Part shown: in pieces, positions 33,386 through 42,059 of the stretch | Position numbering within the stretch: the stretch's first letter is position 1 | Layout: the number at the start of each line of letters is the position of its first letter | Source: Sporobacter sp963677825 | GTDB lineage: Bacteria; Bacillota; Clostridia; Oscillospirales; Oscillospiraceae | Assembly: GCA_963677825.2 (NCBI GenBank) | Contig: CAXXEF010000001.1 | Location: 496,001 to 560,000, forward strand | Direction: 5' to 3' | Length of the DNA: 64,000 bases | Notes under the pieces: model-generated | Database searches by the model: none | The model's input: only the letters and a program-made list of their open reading frames with translations | What the model was told of the DNA's origin: nothing | Position numbers and translations under genes: made by a program

Positions 33386-35332
33386 ATGAAAAAATCGAAA
33401 GTATTGGCTTTTGTCCTGAGCGTGTGTCTCATCGGTGCTCTTTTCACCGGATGCACATCTCAAAACGCAAACACATCCCCCACCCCCGGGACAAACTCGC
33501 CTGTCGCAGGTGACCCGAAAGTAGCATCGTCCTATGACGATGTCTTTGAGGCACTGTCGGCGGCAGCAAATAGCGGCTACGATTATTACGGCGCTAACAT
33601 TTCTTTCAACGGCGCGATGCGCGAAGAAATGGCTACAATGGCCGACGGCGCCGCATCCGCTCCTGCTGCCGCGCCTCCTATGGACGGCGACAACTTGACC
33701 AGTAACGACAAAGGATCTAATTATTCCGATACAAACGTTCAGGTCGACGGTGTCGACGAAGCGGATATCGTCAAAACAGACGGCGAGTACATTTACGTCC
33801 TTCGCAAGAACAACCTGCTGATTTTCAAAGCCGACGGTGAAAACACCACGCTTGTTTCAACTGTTAAAGTTGCCGAATCCGACAGCGAGACGGCTGACGG
33901 CCGCTATGTCAGCGAGTATGCTTCTGAGCTGTATGTGTCGGGCGACACGGCCATCGTGCTGCTATCTTACTACAGCTCCGGCCCGTATGATGAAAAGCCG
34001 TACACCGATGGTGATATCGAAGGCCCCGTGTACGACGAAGATAACACGGTTTCAAAAGCTGCTTTTTATGACATCAGCGACCGCGCAAACCCCGTCCACA
34101 AGGCTGAGCTCGGACAGGACGGCTATCTGCAAACGTCAAGGCTTATCGACGGCACGTTGTACCTCATTTCCAACTACTATATTTATAACTGGGATCAGGA
34201 AAACGACGGCACGTACGTCCCGAGGATGTACACCGGTGAAGAGCGTACGCTTGTCGGCGCCGACACCATTTCGATCATGCCCGCGCCGTTTATCACGTCT
34301 TCGTCTTACACGGTCATCGGCGCATATGACGTCGACGCCGGCACACTTAAGACGAGCCAGTCGCTGCTCGGCGGCGGTACGACCGTCTACATGACCGACA
34401 GCATGTTATACGTCGCCAGCTCGACGTCCGTTCAGACCCAGAGCGATCCGTATAAAGACAGTGTATACACGGTCATCGACTACACGATGGAATCTGTTAC
34501 CGGTATCACCAGCTTCGACGTGACGGACGGCGGGCTTACACTGGACGCTTCCGGCGAAGTGCCCGGGCGGATTAACGATCAGTTCAGCATGGACGCGTAC
34601 GATGGCACACTGCGCCTCGTAACGACGACTTATGCGTCCAGTTGGTCAGAGTATATCGATGAAGACAAGGATTTTGTCAACTACATCTGGGACGAATCGC
34701 CATCGGCCAACGCACTGTTCGTGCTGGACGACGGGCTTGATATCATCGGCAGCGTCGAAAATCTCGCCGAGGACGAGCAGGTCTACTCCGCCCGCTTTGA
34801 CGGCACAATCGGCTACTTTGTAACGTTCCGTCAGGTCGATCCGCTGTTCGCCGTCGATCTCAGCGACCCGACGAATCCGACGGTCCTCAGCGAGCTGAAG
34901 ATTACAGGCTTCTCCGAATACCTGCATCTTTACGGTGAAAACCGCCTGTTCGGTCTTGGCATGAATGCCGATGAAGAAGGCCGCACAAACGGCATGAAGC
35001 TTGTCATGTTCGATACAACCGATCCGACCGACGTAACGGTCAAGCATTCGCTGGCGCTTGAATCATACTACTCGGCAGCTTTGTATAATCATAAAGCCAT
35101 CCTGATCGCGCCGGCCAAAGACATCATCGCCTTCCCGACCGATAGCGGTTACGACATCTACGGATACAGTGAAGCAGACGGATTTGTCAAAAAGGCCACG
35201 ATCGGTGCGCTGGAATGGAGCGGCGACAGCCGCGGGCTGTATATCGGCGACTACGCGTATATCATTGACTATGAGCACCTGACAGTTCTCGATATGGTCA
35301 GCTTTGAACTGCTTAAAACACTTTCGTTCTGA
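33386..35332 (+). CDS. Lipoprotein with C-terminal beta-propeller domain (PF09826 type)
   Basis: 648 residues from ATG 33386. The signal peptide ends in the lipobox LFTGCTS. After a Pro/Gly/Asn linker and a low-complexity stretch of Ala, Met and Pro, the hallmark NVQVDGVDEADIVKTDGEYI appears, followed by propeller blades (YVLRKNNLLIFKA, AFYDISDRANPVHKAEL, TSFDVTDGGLTLDASGEVPG, KLVMFDTTDPTDVTVKHSL). This matches secreted beta-propeller proteins of Bacteria and Archaea whose role is unknown; ligand or protease-inhibitor roles have been suggested for the group. Monocistronic, with its own terminator. Confidence 0.9.
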   Translation: MKKSKVLAFVLSVCLIGALFTGCTSQNANTSPTPGTNSPVAGDPKVASSYDDVFEALSAAANSGYDYYGANISFNGAMREEMATMADGAASAPAAAPPMDGDNLTSNDKGSNYSDTNVQVDGVDEADIVKTDGEYIYVLRKNNLLIFKADGENTTLVSTVKVAESDSETADGRYVSEYASELYVSGDTAIVLLSYYSSGPYDEKPYTDGDIEGPVYDEDNTVSKAAFYDISDRANPVHKAELGQDGYLQTSRLIDGTLYLISNYYIYNWDQENDGTYVPRMYTGEERTLVGADTISIMPAPFITSSSYTVIGAYDVDAGTLKTSQSLLGGGTTVYMTDSMLYVASSTSVQTQSDPYKDSVYTVIDYTMESVTGITSFDVTDGGLTLDASGEVPGRINDQFSMDAYDGTLRLVTTTYASSWSEYIDEDKDFVNYIWDESPSANALFVLDDGLDIIGSVENLAEDEQVYSARFDGTIGYFVTFRQVDPLFAVDLSDPTNPTVLSELKITGFSEYLHLYGENRLFGLGMNADEEGRTNGMKLVMFDTTDPTDVTVKHSLALESYYSAALYNHKAILIAPAKDIIAFPTDSGYDIYGYSEADGFVKKATIGALEWSGDSRGLYIGDYAYIIDYEHLTVLDMVSFELLKTLSF

Positions 35333-35342
35333 GCATACCTTG

Positions 35343-35384
35343 AAAAAGATAACCCTGCTGTTTGGCAGCAGGGTTATCTTTTTA
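35343..35384. terminator. Bidirectional intrinsic terminator overlapping the DacF-like stop
   Basis: AAAAAGATAACCCTGCTG and CAGCAGGGTTATCTTTTT pair perfectly around TTTGG. The right arm contains the last codon and stop of the converging DacF-like gene (35374-35376). Confidence 0.92.
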
Positions 35385-36762
35385 TTATTTTAACTTTACC
35401 GAGCTCCTCCAGTCGCTTTCTCCGCGCCTGTGCCGCCGCTTTCCGGCGACTATGACGCCGATACATATACCGAATAATATAAACAATGTAGCAGATCAGC
35501 ACAAGTGCCAGCCCGGCGAGGAGCAGGCGGACCCAGGTTAGTTCCAATGTTTCTTCGATCTGCTCTTTGATGTACGCCTGCTGGTCAAGCCGAACCGTGT
35601 GACCGGCAACAAGCTGGACCGTATCCATGTACTGACCATCGACGATGATGATAATCTCGCCGAAAATGTCATCCCGGTTTATCGGTGCGTACGGCCCGCC
35701 TTCCGGCTGCTCATACATCGTGATTTGGCGAAGTACATCCTGCTCAGAAGTATCATTCGGTAATAGGAGGCGCACACCTTGAGCCGCAACAACATCGAGC
35801 TGCTGCGCGTCCTGCGCCAGTGCAACGTTCAGCGTTGCAATCGTCTCTCCGGCATTAAGCACCGTCCGCCACGAATAGCTGTCAAATCCCCATTCGATGA
35901 GGCGCGCCGTCTCTGTATAGCCGCGCAGAATCAGCTCATCCTCGCTGCTTGTTTCCGGCGGCGCCCCCAGCACAACGGATACGAGTGAAAGTTCACTGCC
36001 CGGCGCGTAGCTGACGACACTCGTTGCTTCGTCCGGCTCGTTCGTCTGCCCTGCCGTATTACGGATGTCGTAATACCGATCATCCGGGTCGAGCGGCACG
36101 TATGTGTTTTGGAGCGATTTTTGCGCGGATGTCTCCGCCTGCTGCATGTCATAGGTCAGTGTACCCGCAATCGCCAGAAACAACTGATGACTGACGGCTT
36201 TTTGAAGGATGATAAACTGGTCACGCGCCGTTGTTCCCTGCCCGTCAAGCAAGCCGCCGGGATCTAAAAAGTGTGTACCCGTACAACCAAGCTGCGCGGC
36301 TCTGTCCGTCATTTGCAGCGCAAACGCATCCACAGACTGCGCAAGATACTCGGCGACGACAAAGCACGCGTCGTCTGCCGCAGCGCAATAGGCGGCGTAA
36401 AGCAGATCGTGCAGTATCAGCGTATCCCCGGCACGCAGGCCGATCGTTTTCGCGTTGCCGGTCAGCTGCTGATCGAACGTTTGCGATACCGTAACCGTAT
36501 CGGTCAGCCCTGCTTGCCCTGCCTCAATCGCTTCAACAGCCAGCAACAGCATCATGACGCGCGCCAGGCCGCCCGGCGAAAACTGTTTATCCGAATTTTT
36601 CTCATACAAGACTTTACCAGAGCGAATATCAACAAGCATCGCCGCTTCGGCACGAATGTCCGGATCGTCAAGAGCGGCGGCCGTCGTCGGCCCGACCACC
36701 GTCATCACAAGCGTTATCGTCAGCAATACGGCTAAAATATTCAATTTCTTCATATATTTCAC
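35374..36762 (-). CDS. DacF-like D,D-carboxypeptidase homologue without catalytic residues
   Basis: 462 residues with the layout of peptidase family S11: signal peptide (ends near AAALDDPD), transpeptidase-like domain, C-terminal beta domain (PYAPINRDDIFGEIIIIVDG) and one membrane helix with a basic tail (RRHSRRKAAAQARRKR). EAAMLVDIRSGKVLYEKNSD and GTHFLDPGGL confirm the family. The three active-site motifs are lost: PASxTK reads PGGLAR (Ser to Gly, Lys to Arg), SxN reads AADD, and KTG appears as NTA. The frame is intact, so this is probably a pseudoenzyme that binds peptidoglycan or a partner rather than a decaying gene. Confidence 0.85.
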   Translation of the reverse strand: MKYMKKLNILAVLLTITLVMTVVGPTTAAALDDPDIRAEAAMLVDIRSGKVLYEKNSDKQFSPGGLARVMMLLLAVEAIEAGQAGLTDTVTVSQTFDQQLTGNAKTIGLRAGDTLILHDLLYAAYCAAADDACFVVAEYLAQSVDAFALQMTDRAAQLGCTGTHFLDPGGLLDGQGTTARDQFIILQKAVSHQLFLAIAGTLTYDMQQAETSAQKSLQNTYVPLDPDDRYYDIRNTAGQTNEPDEATSVVSYAPGSELSLVSVVLGAPPETSSEDELILRGYTETARLIEWGFDSYSWRTVLNAGETIATLNVALAQDAQQLDVVAAQGVRLLLPNDTSEQDVLRQITMYEQPEGGPYAPINRDDIFGEIIIIVDGQYMDTVQLVAGHTVRLDQQAYIKEQIEETLELTWVRLLLAGLALVLICYIVYIIRYMYRRHSRRKAAAQARRKRLEELGKVKIIKR

Positions 36763-36863
36763 CCGTATCTTGTGCTATAATGTCCACATTGAACCCCAGT
36801 AAATGCTACGTTTTTCCCGCTTAAGGTCTGTAAGAATGCGGCAGCATTAACTGCAATATGGCA

Positions 36864-36894
36864 GTTATATCATACTTATTTTGTATGATATAAC
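36864..36894. promoter_or_regulatory. Perfect 12-bp inverted repeat, operator-like
   Basis: GTTATATCATAC (36864-36875) and GTATGATATAAC (36883-36894) around TTATTTT. It lies in the divergent intergenic region upstream of both the DacF-like gene and the HhH/two-component operon, so an operator is more likely than a terminator. Confidence 0.5.
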
Positions 36895-36999
36895 ATGTTC
36901 TTTTTCGACCGTTTTCATTGTATACTATAAGCACCCATCATTTTCTGACTGATTTATCCCGGCAATGTTCCCTTTTGGGCTTGCCTGATTGATAATTTT

Positions 37000-37048
37000 T
37001 ATAATGTCATTTTGGCGCTCTTCAAACTGTACTATCTATGACATTATA
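37000..37048. promoter_or_regulatory. Inverted repeat carrying TATAAT on both strands
   Basis: TATAATGTCAT (37000-37010) and ATGACATTATA (37038-37048) are exact inverted copies, 27 bp apart. Each arm starts with a perfect -10 hexamer on its own strand, suggesting overlapping divergent promoters or an operator pair. Confidence 0.45.
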
Positions 37049-37146
37049 CCAAATTTTATGATCCCACCGCAATACGGGGCTGCCTTTATTTTCACCGTGT
37101 CAAGCTGACCAAACAGAGCGAAACCGCTCGGCAGAGAGTGCTGGAT

Positions 37147-37536
37147 ATGAAGAAGCTGACAAAACTACAATTTATCGTTATTCTTGTAGCACAGATAAGT
37201 GTTGGTTTTACGACCGGCTACTTCATCGGGCGCCAGACAACAGCGGAGGTCGTTACGGTGGAGAAGCTGCCGATGCCGACCGCTCCCCTAGCCTCCGCGG
37301 ATCCCCTGTCACAAAACAGCGCCCCGGACGACACAGCATCGTTGATGGTCAACATTAACACCGCGACGGCGCTGGAGCTAACGCAGCTGCCTGGTGTTGG
37401 TGAAGTTCTGGCGGGCAGAATCATTGAATACCGGCAAACCAACGGCGCATTTTTAACAATTTACGATATAACTGATATTGCCGGTATCGGCGAAAAAACA
37501 CTGGAAGAGATCGAGGCGTTCATCACAGTAAGCTGA
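37147..37536 (+). CDS. Membrane-anchored helix-hairpin-helix protein (ComEA-like)
   Basis: 129 residues from ATG 37147; a GTG at 37138 is an alternative. An N-terminal membrane segment (FIVILVAQISVGFTTGYFIG) is followed by a flexible linker and a ComEA-type double HhH: NINTATALELTQLPGVGEVL, AGRIIEYRQTNGAF and DITDIAGIGEKTLEEIEAFI. ComEA proteins bind DNA at the cell surface during uptake; no other competence gene is near, so the role is open. It is 10 bp upstream of the response regulator gene and probably co-transcribed. Confidence 0.85.
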   Translation: MKKLTKLQFIVILVAQISVGFTTGYFIGRQTTAEVVTVEKLPMPTAPLASADPLSQNSAPDDTASLMVNINTATALELTQLPGVGEVLAGRIIEYRQTNGAFLTIYDITDIAGIGEKTLEEIEAFITVS

Positions 37537-37546
37537 GGATAATAGT

Positions 37547-38227
37547 ATGAAAATTTTAGTCGTTGATGATGAAAAACTGCTCGTTAAGGGCATTAAATTC
37601 AATCTCGAGTCAGAGGGGTATCAGGTCGAGACCGCATTCGACGGCGAGCAGGCCGTCGATTTGGCGCACAGCGGCGGCTTTGACCTGATCATCCTTGATG
37701 TCATGATGCCCAAACTCGACGGGCTTGAAGCCTGTATGCGCATACGGGAATTTTCAACAGTACCGATCATTATGCTCACAGCCCGCAGTGAGGATACGGA
37801 TAAGATCATCGGCTTTGAATACGGCGCGGACGACTACGTCACGAAGCCGTTTAATATTATTGAGCTCAAAGCGCGCATCCGTGCGCTGCTGCGCCGCTCA
37901 TCGGTCTTTAGCCCTGAATCTAATGACGCGCTGGTCACGGTCGGACACATCACCATCGACACGGTCAAACGAATGGCCTATAAGGATAACGCGCCTGTCG
38001 AGCTGACGGCAAAGGAATTTGACGTTATTAAGCTGTTGTCGAAGAATGCAGGCCGCGTATACAGTCGTGAAAACCTCTTAAACATCGTCTGGGGCTATGA
38101 ATACCACGGCGATATCCGCACGGTCGACGTGCACGTCCGCCGCCTGCGCGAAAAACTTGAACACAATCCTGCCGAGCCCGAACGCATTATGACGAAGTGG
38201 GGGGTTGGATACTATATCAAAGGATAA
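37547..38227 (+). CDS. OmpR/PhoB-family response regulator
   Basis: 226 residues. The receiver domain has VVDDE, the phosphoacceptor Asp 51 in LIILDVMMPK, the Thr in IIMLTARSED and the Lys in DDYVTKPFN. The C-terminal winged helix (ELTAKEFDVIKLLSKNAGRV, VDVHVRRLREKLE, RIMTKWGVGYYI) binds DNA. Partner of the histidine kinase that follows within 7 bp. The signal and targets are unknown. Confidence 0.95.
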   Translation: MKILVVDDEKLLVKGIKFNLESEGYQVETAFDGEQAVDLAHSGGFDLIILDVMMPKLDGLEACMRIREFSTVPIIMLTARSEDTDKIIGFEYGADDYVTKPFNIIELKARIRALLRRSSVFSPESNDALVTVGHITIDTVKRMAYKDNAPVELTAKEFDVIKLLSKNAGRVYSRENLLNIVWGYEYHGDIRTVDVHVRRLREKLEHNPAEPERIMTKWGVGYYIKG

Positions 38228-38234
38228 AAGACGC

Positions 38235-39650
38235 ATGCCGGGTTTGTTCAGTAGTATCCGGACGAAATTCGCCTTATCGTTTTTTTCGATCATCGCGGTA
38301 TTGCTGGTTTTAATGAACACGTATTTTTTGATGACCTCACGCGACATGATTTTCACATCAAAAAAGACCTTTATCATGAAACAGGCCATGTTAATCGCCA
38401 ACAACATTTCGGCATCTTTTGACAATCTGACGCTTGACGGCGTCAACCAGATTATGGACCGGCTTGACGTGGCCGGCCTGACGCGCGTGGCTATTATCAA
38501 CAAAGACGGCAACGCGCTGTATGACTCGACATCTGCCAATACGGATAAGGCGTACACGGCGCAAAACATCAACAGTTCCCGCCTTGGCAACGATATATTT
38601 TATTCCAGCTTTGACGGCACGGCGTTTTCGTCCAGCGCGTTTACGCCGGTTTATAACAGTACCGGTACAATTACGGGCATCGTTTATGTTCATGAGTACG
38701 ATACAGAACAGGGTGTTTTATTAAACGGCCTACAAAGCACCATCAAGAGTCTGTCACTGATCATTGTTCTTCTTGCCGTCGTAATGGTTGTTTTCCTTAT
38801 ATGGACGATCATGCACCGTTTAACATCGATCCTGAATGCCATCAAGTCGGTGCGAGAGGGCGAATACACTTATAGAGTTCAAATCCGCGGCAACGACGAG
38901 CTGGCCAGCCTCGGTAACGAGTTCAACAGCTTGACGAGACGTTTGCGCGAAACAGACGAAATTCGACGGCGCTTCGTCGCGGACGCTTCACACGAGCTGA
39001 AAACACCGCTCGCGTCGATACGGTTACTCTCAGACAGTATCCTGCAAACGGAAGGCATGGACATTGATACGGTGCAAGAGTTCGTCAGCGATATCGGTGC
39101 AGAGGCTGAGCGCCTGAGCCGCACGACAGAGAAGCTTATGAGTCTCACGCGGCTCGACACGAAGATTGTCATACAAAAAGAAAGTGTCGACGTTCGGACT
39201 GTTGTTACGGGCACGCTTCGAATGCTCCGCCCGTTGGCGGAAAAATATAAAATCACGTTACAATCAACGCTCGACGGCGGATGCTTTGTGTACTCGACGG
39301 TCGACGACATCTATCAGGTCGTTTTCAATCTCGTTGAAAATGCCATCAAATACAACAAGACGGACGGCAGCGTTTCGATCACGCTGTCGCGCGAGGAAAA
39401 CGCCGTCGTCCTCACGGTGGACGACACCGGCATCGGCGTCCCCGACGCCGACCTGCCATATATTTTCGACCGGTTTTACCGCGTGGACAAGGCGCGGTCG
39501 CGTGAAGCCGGCGGCAGCGGTCTCGGTCTTTCGCTCGTTAGAATGACCGTAAAGGAAAACAACGGCAACATCAAAGCCACCCGGCGCGACGGCGGCGGCA
39601 TGCGCTTTGAGGTGCGCTTCCCTCTTTATCAAACAAATGAAACAACCTAA
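38235..39650 (+). CDS. Membrane sensor histidine kinase
   Basis: 471 residues from ATG 38235 (AAGGA 10 bp upstream); a TTG at 38205 inside the regulator gene is an alternative. There are two membrane helices (LSFFSIIAVLLVLMNTYFLM and LSLIIVLLAVVMVVFLIWTI) flanking an extracellular sensor of about 130 residues, then HAMP, HisKA with FVADASHELKTPLASIRLL, and HATPase with NLVENAIKYN, DDTGIGVPDADLPYIFDRFY and GGSGLGLSLV. It phosphorylates the upstream response regulator. Confidence 0.94.
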   Translation: MPGLFSSIRTKFALSFFSIIAVLLVLMNTYFLMTSRDMIFTSKKTFIMKQAMLIANNISASFDNLTLDGVNQIMDRLDVAGLTRVAIINKDGNALYDSTSANTDKAYTAQNINSSRLGNDIFYSSFDGTAFSSSAFTPVYNSTGTITGIVYVHEYDTEQGVLLNGLQSTIKSLSLIIVLLAVVMVVFLIWTIMHRLTSILNAIKSVREGEYTYRVQIRGNDELASLGNEFNSLTRRLRETDEIRRRFVADASHELKTPLASIRLLSDSILQTEGMDIDTVQEFVSDIGAEAERLSRTTEKLMSLTRLDTKIVIQKESVDVRTVVTGTLRMLRPLAEKYKITLQSTLDGGCFVYSTVDDIYQVVFNLVENAIKYNKTDGSVSITLSREENAVVLTVDDTGIGVPDADLPYIFDRFYRVDKARSREAGGSGLGLSLVRMTVKENNGNIKATRRDGGGMRFEVRFPLYQTNETT

Positions 39651-39676
39651 TAATTGACACAGTAAAGGACAGTAAT

Positions 39677-40960
39677 ATGGACTATAACATCAACACTAAC
39701 TGCGTTCAGGCCGGTTACTCACCAAAAAGCGGCGAGCCTCGGATCCTGCCGATCGTGCAGAGTACGACTTATAAATACGACACCAGCGAAGACATGGCCA
39801 AACTCTTCGATCTCCAGGCCGCCGGCTACTTGTATACACGTATGGCCAACCCCACCAACGACTCCGTTGCGCAGAAGATCTGCGCGCTGGAAGGCGGCTC
39901 GGCAGCGATTTTAACATCGTCCGGTCAAGCGGCTATTTTCTTTTCGATCTTCAACATCGCCTCTGCCGGCGATCACATCGTGAGCTCATCAACGATTTAC
40001 GGCGGTGCGTACAATCTGTTTACTGTCACCATGAAACGCATGGGCATCGACTTCACCTTCGTCAGCCCCGACGCAACAGACGACGAGCTAAACGCCGCGT
40101 TTCGTCCCAACACAAAGGCCGTCTACGGCGAGACCGTCGCCAATGCCGCATTGACCGTGCTGGACATTGAACAGTTCGCCAAAGCCGCACACGCGCACGG
40201 CGTACCGCTGATCGTTGATAACACCTTCCCTACCCCGATTAACTGCCGACCGTTCGAGTGGGGCGCCGACATTGTCGTGCACTCGACCAGCAAATACATG
40301 GACGGACACGCCAGTGTCATCGGCGGCGCGATCGTCGATAGCGGCAACTTCAACTGGGATGCGTACGCGGACAAGTTCCCCGGGCTCACAACGCCGGACG
40401 AAAGCTATCACGGTATCGTATATACCCAGGCGTTCGGTCAAGGCGGTGCCTACATCACAAAGGCTGTTACGCAGCTGATGCGCGACTTCGGCTCGACGCC
40501 GTCACCGCATAGTTCGTTCATCCTTAACCTTAATCTTGAATCACTGCACGTGCGCGTACCGCGCCACTGCTCAAACGCACTGACGGTCGCCGAATTCCTC
40601 AAAGACCAGCCGCAGGTTGCGTGGGTAAAATATTGCTCCCTGCCCGGCGATAAATACTACGAGCGTGCGATGAAATACCTGCCCGACGGCTCGTGCGGCG
40701 TCGTTTCCTTTGGCGTCAAAGGCGGACGCGCAGCGGCGGAATCGTTCATGAAGGCGCTAAATCTGATTGCGATCGTCACGCATGTCGCCGACGCGCGCAC
40801 AAGCATCCTGCATCCGGCCAGCTCCACGCACCGTCAGCTGTCGGACGAGCAGCTCGTTGCCGCCGGTGTCGGGCCGGATCTGCTGCGCCTGTCGGTCGGT
40901 ATTGAGGACGTGGACGATATTATCGCCGATCTGAGCACGGCGCTGCAGTCGCTCGGCTGA
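39677..40960 (+). CDS. O-acetylhomoserine sulfhydrylase-type PLP enzyme
   Basis: 427 residues of the Cys/Met metabolism PLP family. YKYDTSEDMAKLFDLQAAGY, YLYTRMANPTNDSVAQKICALEGG, ILTSSGQAA and the PLP-lysine segment VVHSTSKYMDGHASVIGG are characteristic of the long MetY group, as is ADARTSILHPASSTHRQLS near the C-terminus. It probably makes homocysteine from O-acetylhomoserine and sulfide. It follows the kinase gene by 26 bp and ends at a terminator. I see no SAM riboswitch or T-box upstream. Confidence 0.88.
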   Translation: MDYNINTNCVQAGYSPKSGEPRILPIVQSTTYKYDTSEDMAKLFDLQAAGYLYTRMANPTNDSVAQKICALEGGSAAILTSSGQAAIFFSIFNIASAGDHIVSSSTIYGGAYNLFTVTMKRMGIDFTFVSPDATDDELNAAFRPNTKAVYGETVANAALTVLDIEQFAKAAHAHGVPLIVDNTFPTPINCRPFEWGADIVVHSTSKYMDGHASVIGGAIVDSGNFNWDAYADKFPGLTTPDESYHGIVYTQAFGQGGAYITKAVTQLMRDFGSTPSPHSSFILNLNLESLHVRVPRHCSNALTVAEFLKDQPQVAWVKYCSLPGDKYYERAMKYLPDGSCGVVSFGVKGGRAAAESFMKALNLIAIVTHVADARTSILHPASSTHRQLSDEQLVAAGVGPDLLRLSVGIEDVDDIIADLSTALQSLG

Positions 40961-41011
40961 AATAGCAGCATGATACGCCCATCGATTTAGAAAAACCTGC
41001 TATGATCAAAT

Positions 41012-41044
41012 AAAAAACCGGTAACGAATCGTTACCGGTTTTTT
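41012..41044. terminator. Bidirectional intrinsic terminator
   Basis: AAAAACCGGTAACGA and its complement TCGTTACCGGTTTTT pair around a short loop. Shared by the metY-like gene and the converging nucleoside transporter operon. Confidence 0.9.
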
Positions 41045-41086
41045 GTCGGCTGATTAAAGCCAAGTTTTAAACTGTTATATCACACA

Positions 41087-42058
41087 TCAGCGTTCTTCCC
41101 TGAAATAAGGCAGTCCCAAATGTGCCGGTGGATCATTGTCGCGGCTTTTTCGGAGTGACACAACAACAAGCACAACAATTGTTACGAGGTACGGTATCAT
41201 CTTGAATATTTCCTGCGACGAGCGCGTCAGGCCCGGGATATAGAAATACAGCCAGAACAACGCACCGAACAAGTAAGAGCCCCAAATCGCGTGCGGCGGT
41301 TTCCATCGGGCAAATATGACGAGCGCAACGGCAAGCCAGCCCAGCTTTTCGATACCGCCGTCATTGGCCCATGTCCCTTTGATGTAGTCCATGACGTAAT
41401 ACAGCCCGCCCAGCCCGGTGACGGCCGATCCGACGCTGATCGCCAGGTATTTATATTTTGTTACCATGATGCCGGCCGCGTCCGCCGTGGCCGGATTCTC
41501 GCCGACAGCACGCAGATTCAGTCCCTTGCGTGTCTTAAATAAGAACCAACTCAGGACAATTGCCATTATGACGGCGAGATAAACCATAAAACCAAGACCG
41601 GAAAATCCGCTGACACCGGATAAGAACGGGAGCGTCGACCGGAACGCACCGCTCGTCGTGGCGACGGAGATCTGTCCGACGCCGCCGGCCATTTTGTTCA
41701 TCGCGCCGCCGAAAAGATTGGCGAGGCCGGAGCCGAAGATGGTCAGCGTCAGCCCTGTCACGTTCTGATTGGCCCGCAGGGTGATCGTCAGAAAGCTGTA
41801 GATAAGCCCGGCCAGTGTCGACGCGATCAGCGAGCACAGCAGCGCAATAACAAGTCCGATGATCGCGCTGGGATTTGCGCTCATCGTCTCGTAGGCAAAT
41901 GCGCCCGCAAGACCAGCAATACCGCCCAGATACATCACGCCCGGTACGCCGAGGTTGAGGTTACCAGACTTTTCTGTCAGGATTTCACCGAGTGCACCGA
42001 AAAGAATGACTGTGCCGAAAACGATGGCGGCCTGCAGTATCGAAAAGATCTGCGCCAT
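41087..42058 (-). CDS. Nucleoside ABC transporter permease (YufQ type)
   Basis: 323 residues from ATG 42058, with AAGGAGG 9 bp upstream overlapping the end of the preceding gene. About eight membrane helices. FGALGEILTEKSGNLNLGVPG and RAVGENPATADAAGIMVTKYK are the conserved N-terminal and coupling segments of the second permease in BMP-type (basic membrane protein) nucleoside importers. It forms the channel with the permease encoded just upstream. Last gene of the operon. Confidence 0.9.
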   Translation of the reverse strand: MAQIFSILQAAIVFGTVILFGALGEILTEKSGNLNLGVPGVMYLGGIAGLAGAFAYETMSANPSAIIGLVIALLCSLIASTLAGLIYSFLTITLRANQNVTGLTLTIFGSGLANLFGGAMNKMAGGVGQISVATTSGAFRSTLPFLSGVSGFSGLGFMVYLAVIMAIVLSWFLFKTRKGLNLRAVGENPATADAAGIMVTKYKYLAISVGSAVTGLGGLYYVMDYIKGTWANDGGIEKLGWLAVALVIFARWKPPHAIWGSYLFGALFWLYFYIPGLTRSSQEIFKMIPYLVTIVVLVVVSLRKSRDNDPPAHLGLPYFREER

Positions 42059-42059
42059 A

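Larger units (their letters stand above)
36763..37146. other. Intergenic region with two dyads between divergent genes
   Basis: A 384-bp AT-rich stretch without a credible gene. It holds a perfect 12-bp dyad (36864-36894) and an 11-bp dyad (37000-37048). A possible minus-strand promoter for the DacF-like gene is TTGCGG, 18 bp, TATAAT, whose -10 lies in the second dyad. Confidence 0.55.

Noticed and set aside
36864..36894. NikR operator, because GTATGA and TCATAC halves are present
   Set aside because: The half-sites are in the opposite orientation and 7 bp apart; NikR sites read GTATGA, 16 bp, TCATAC.
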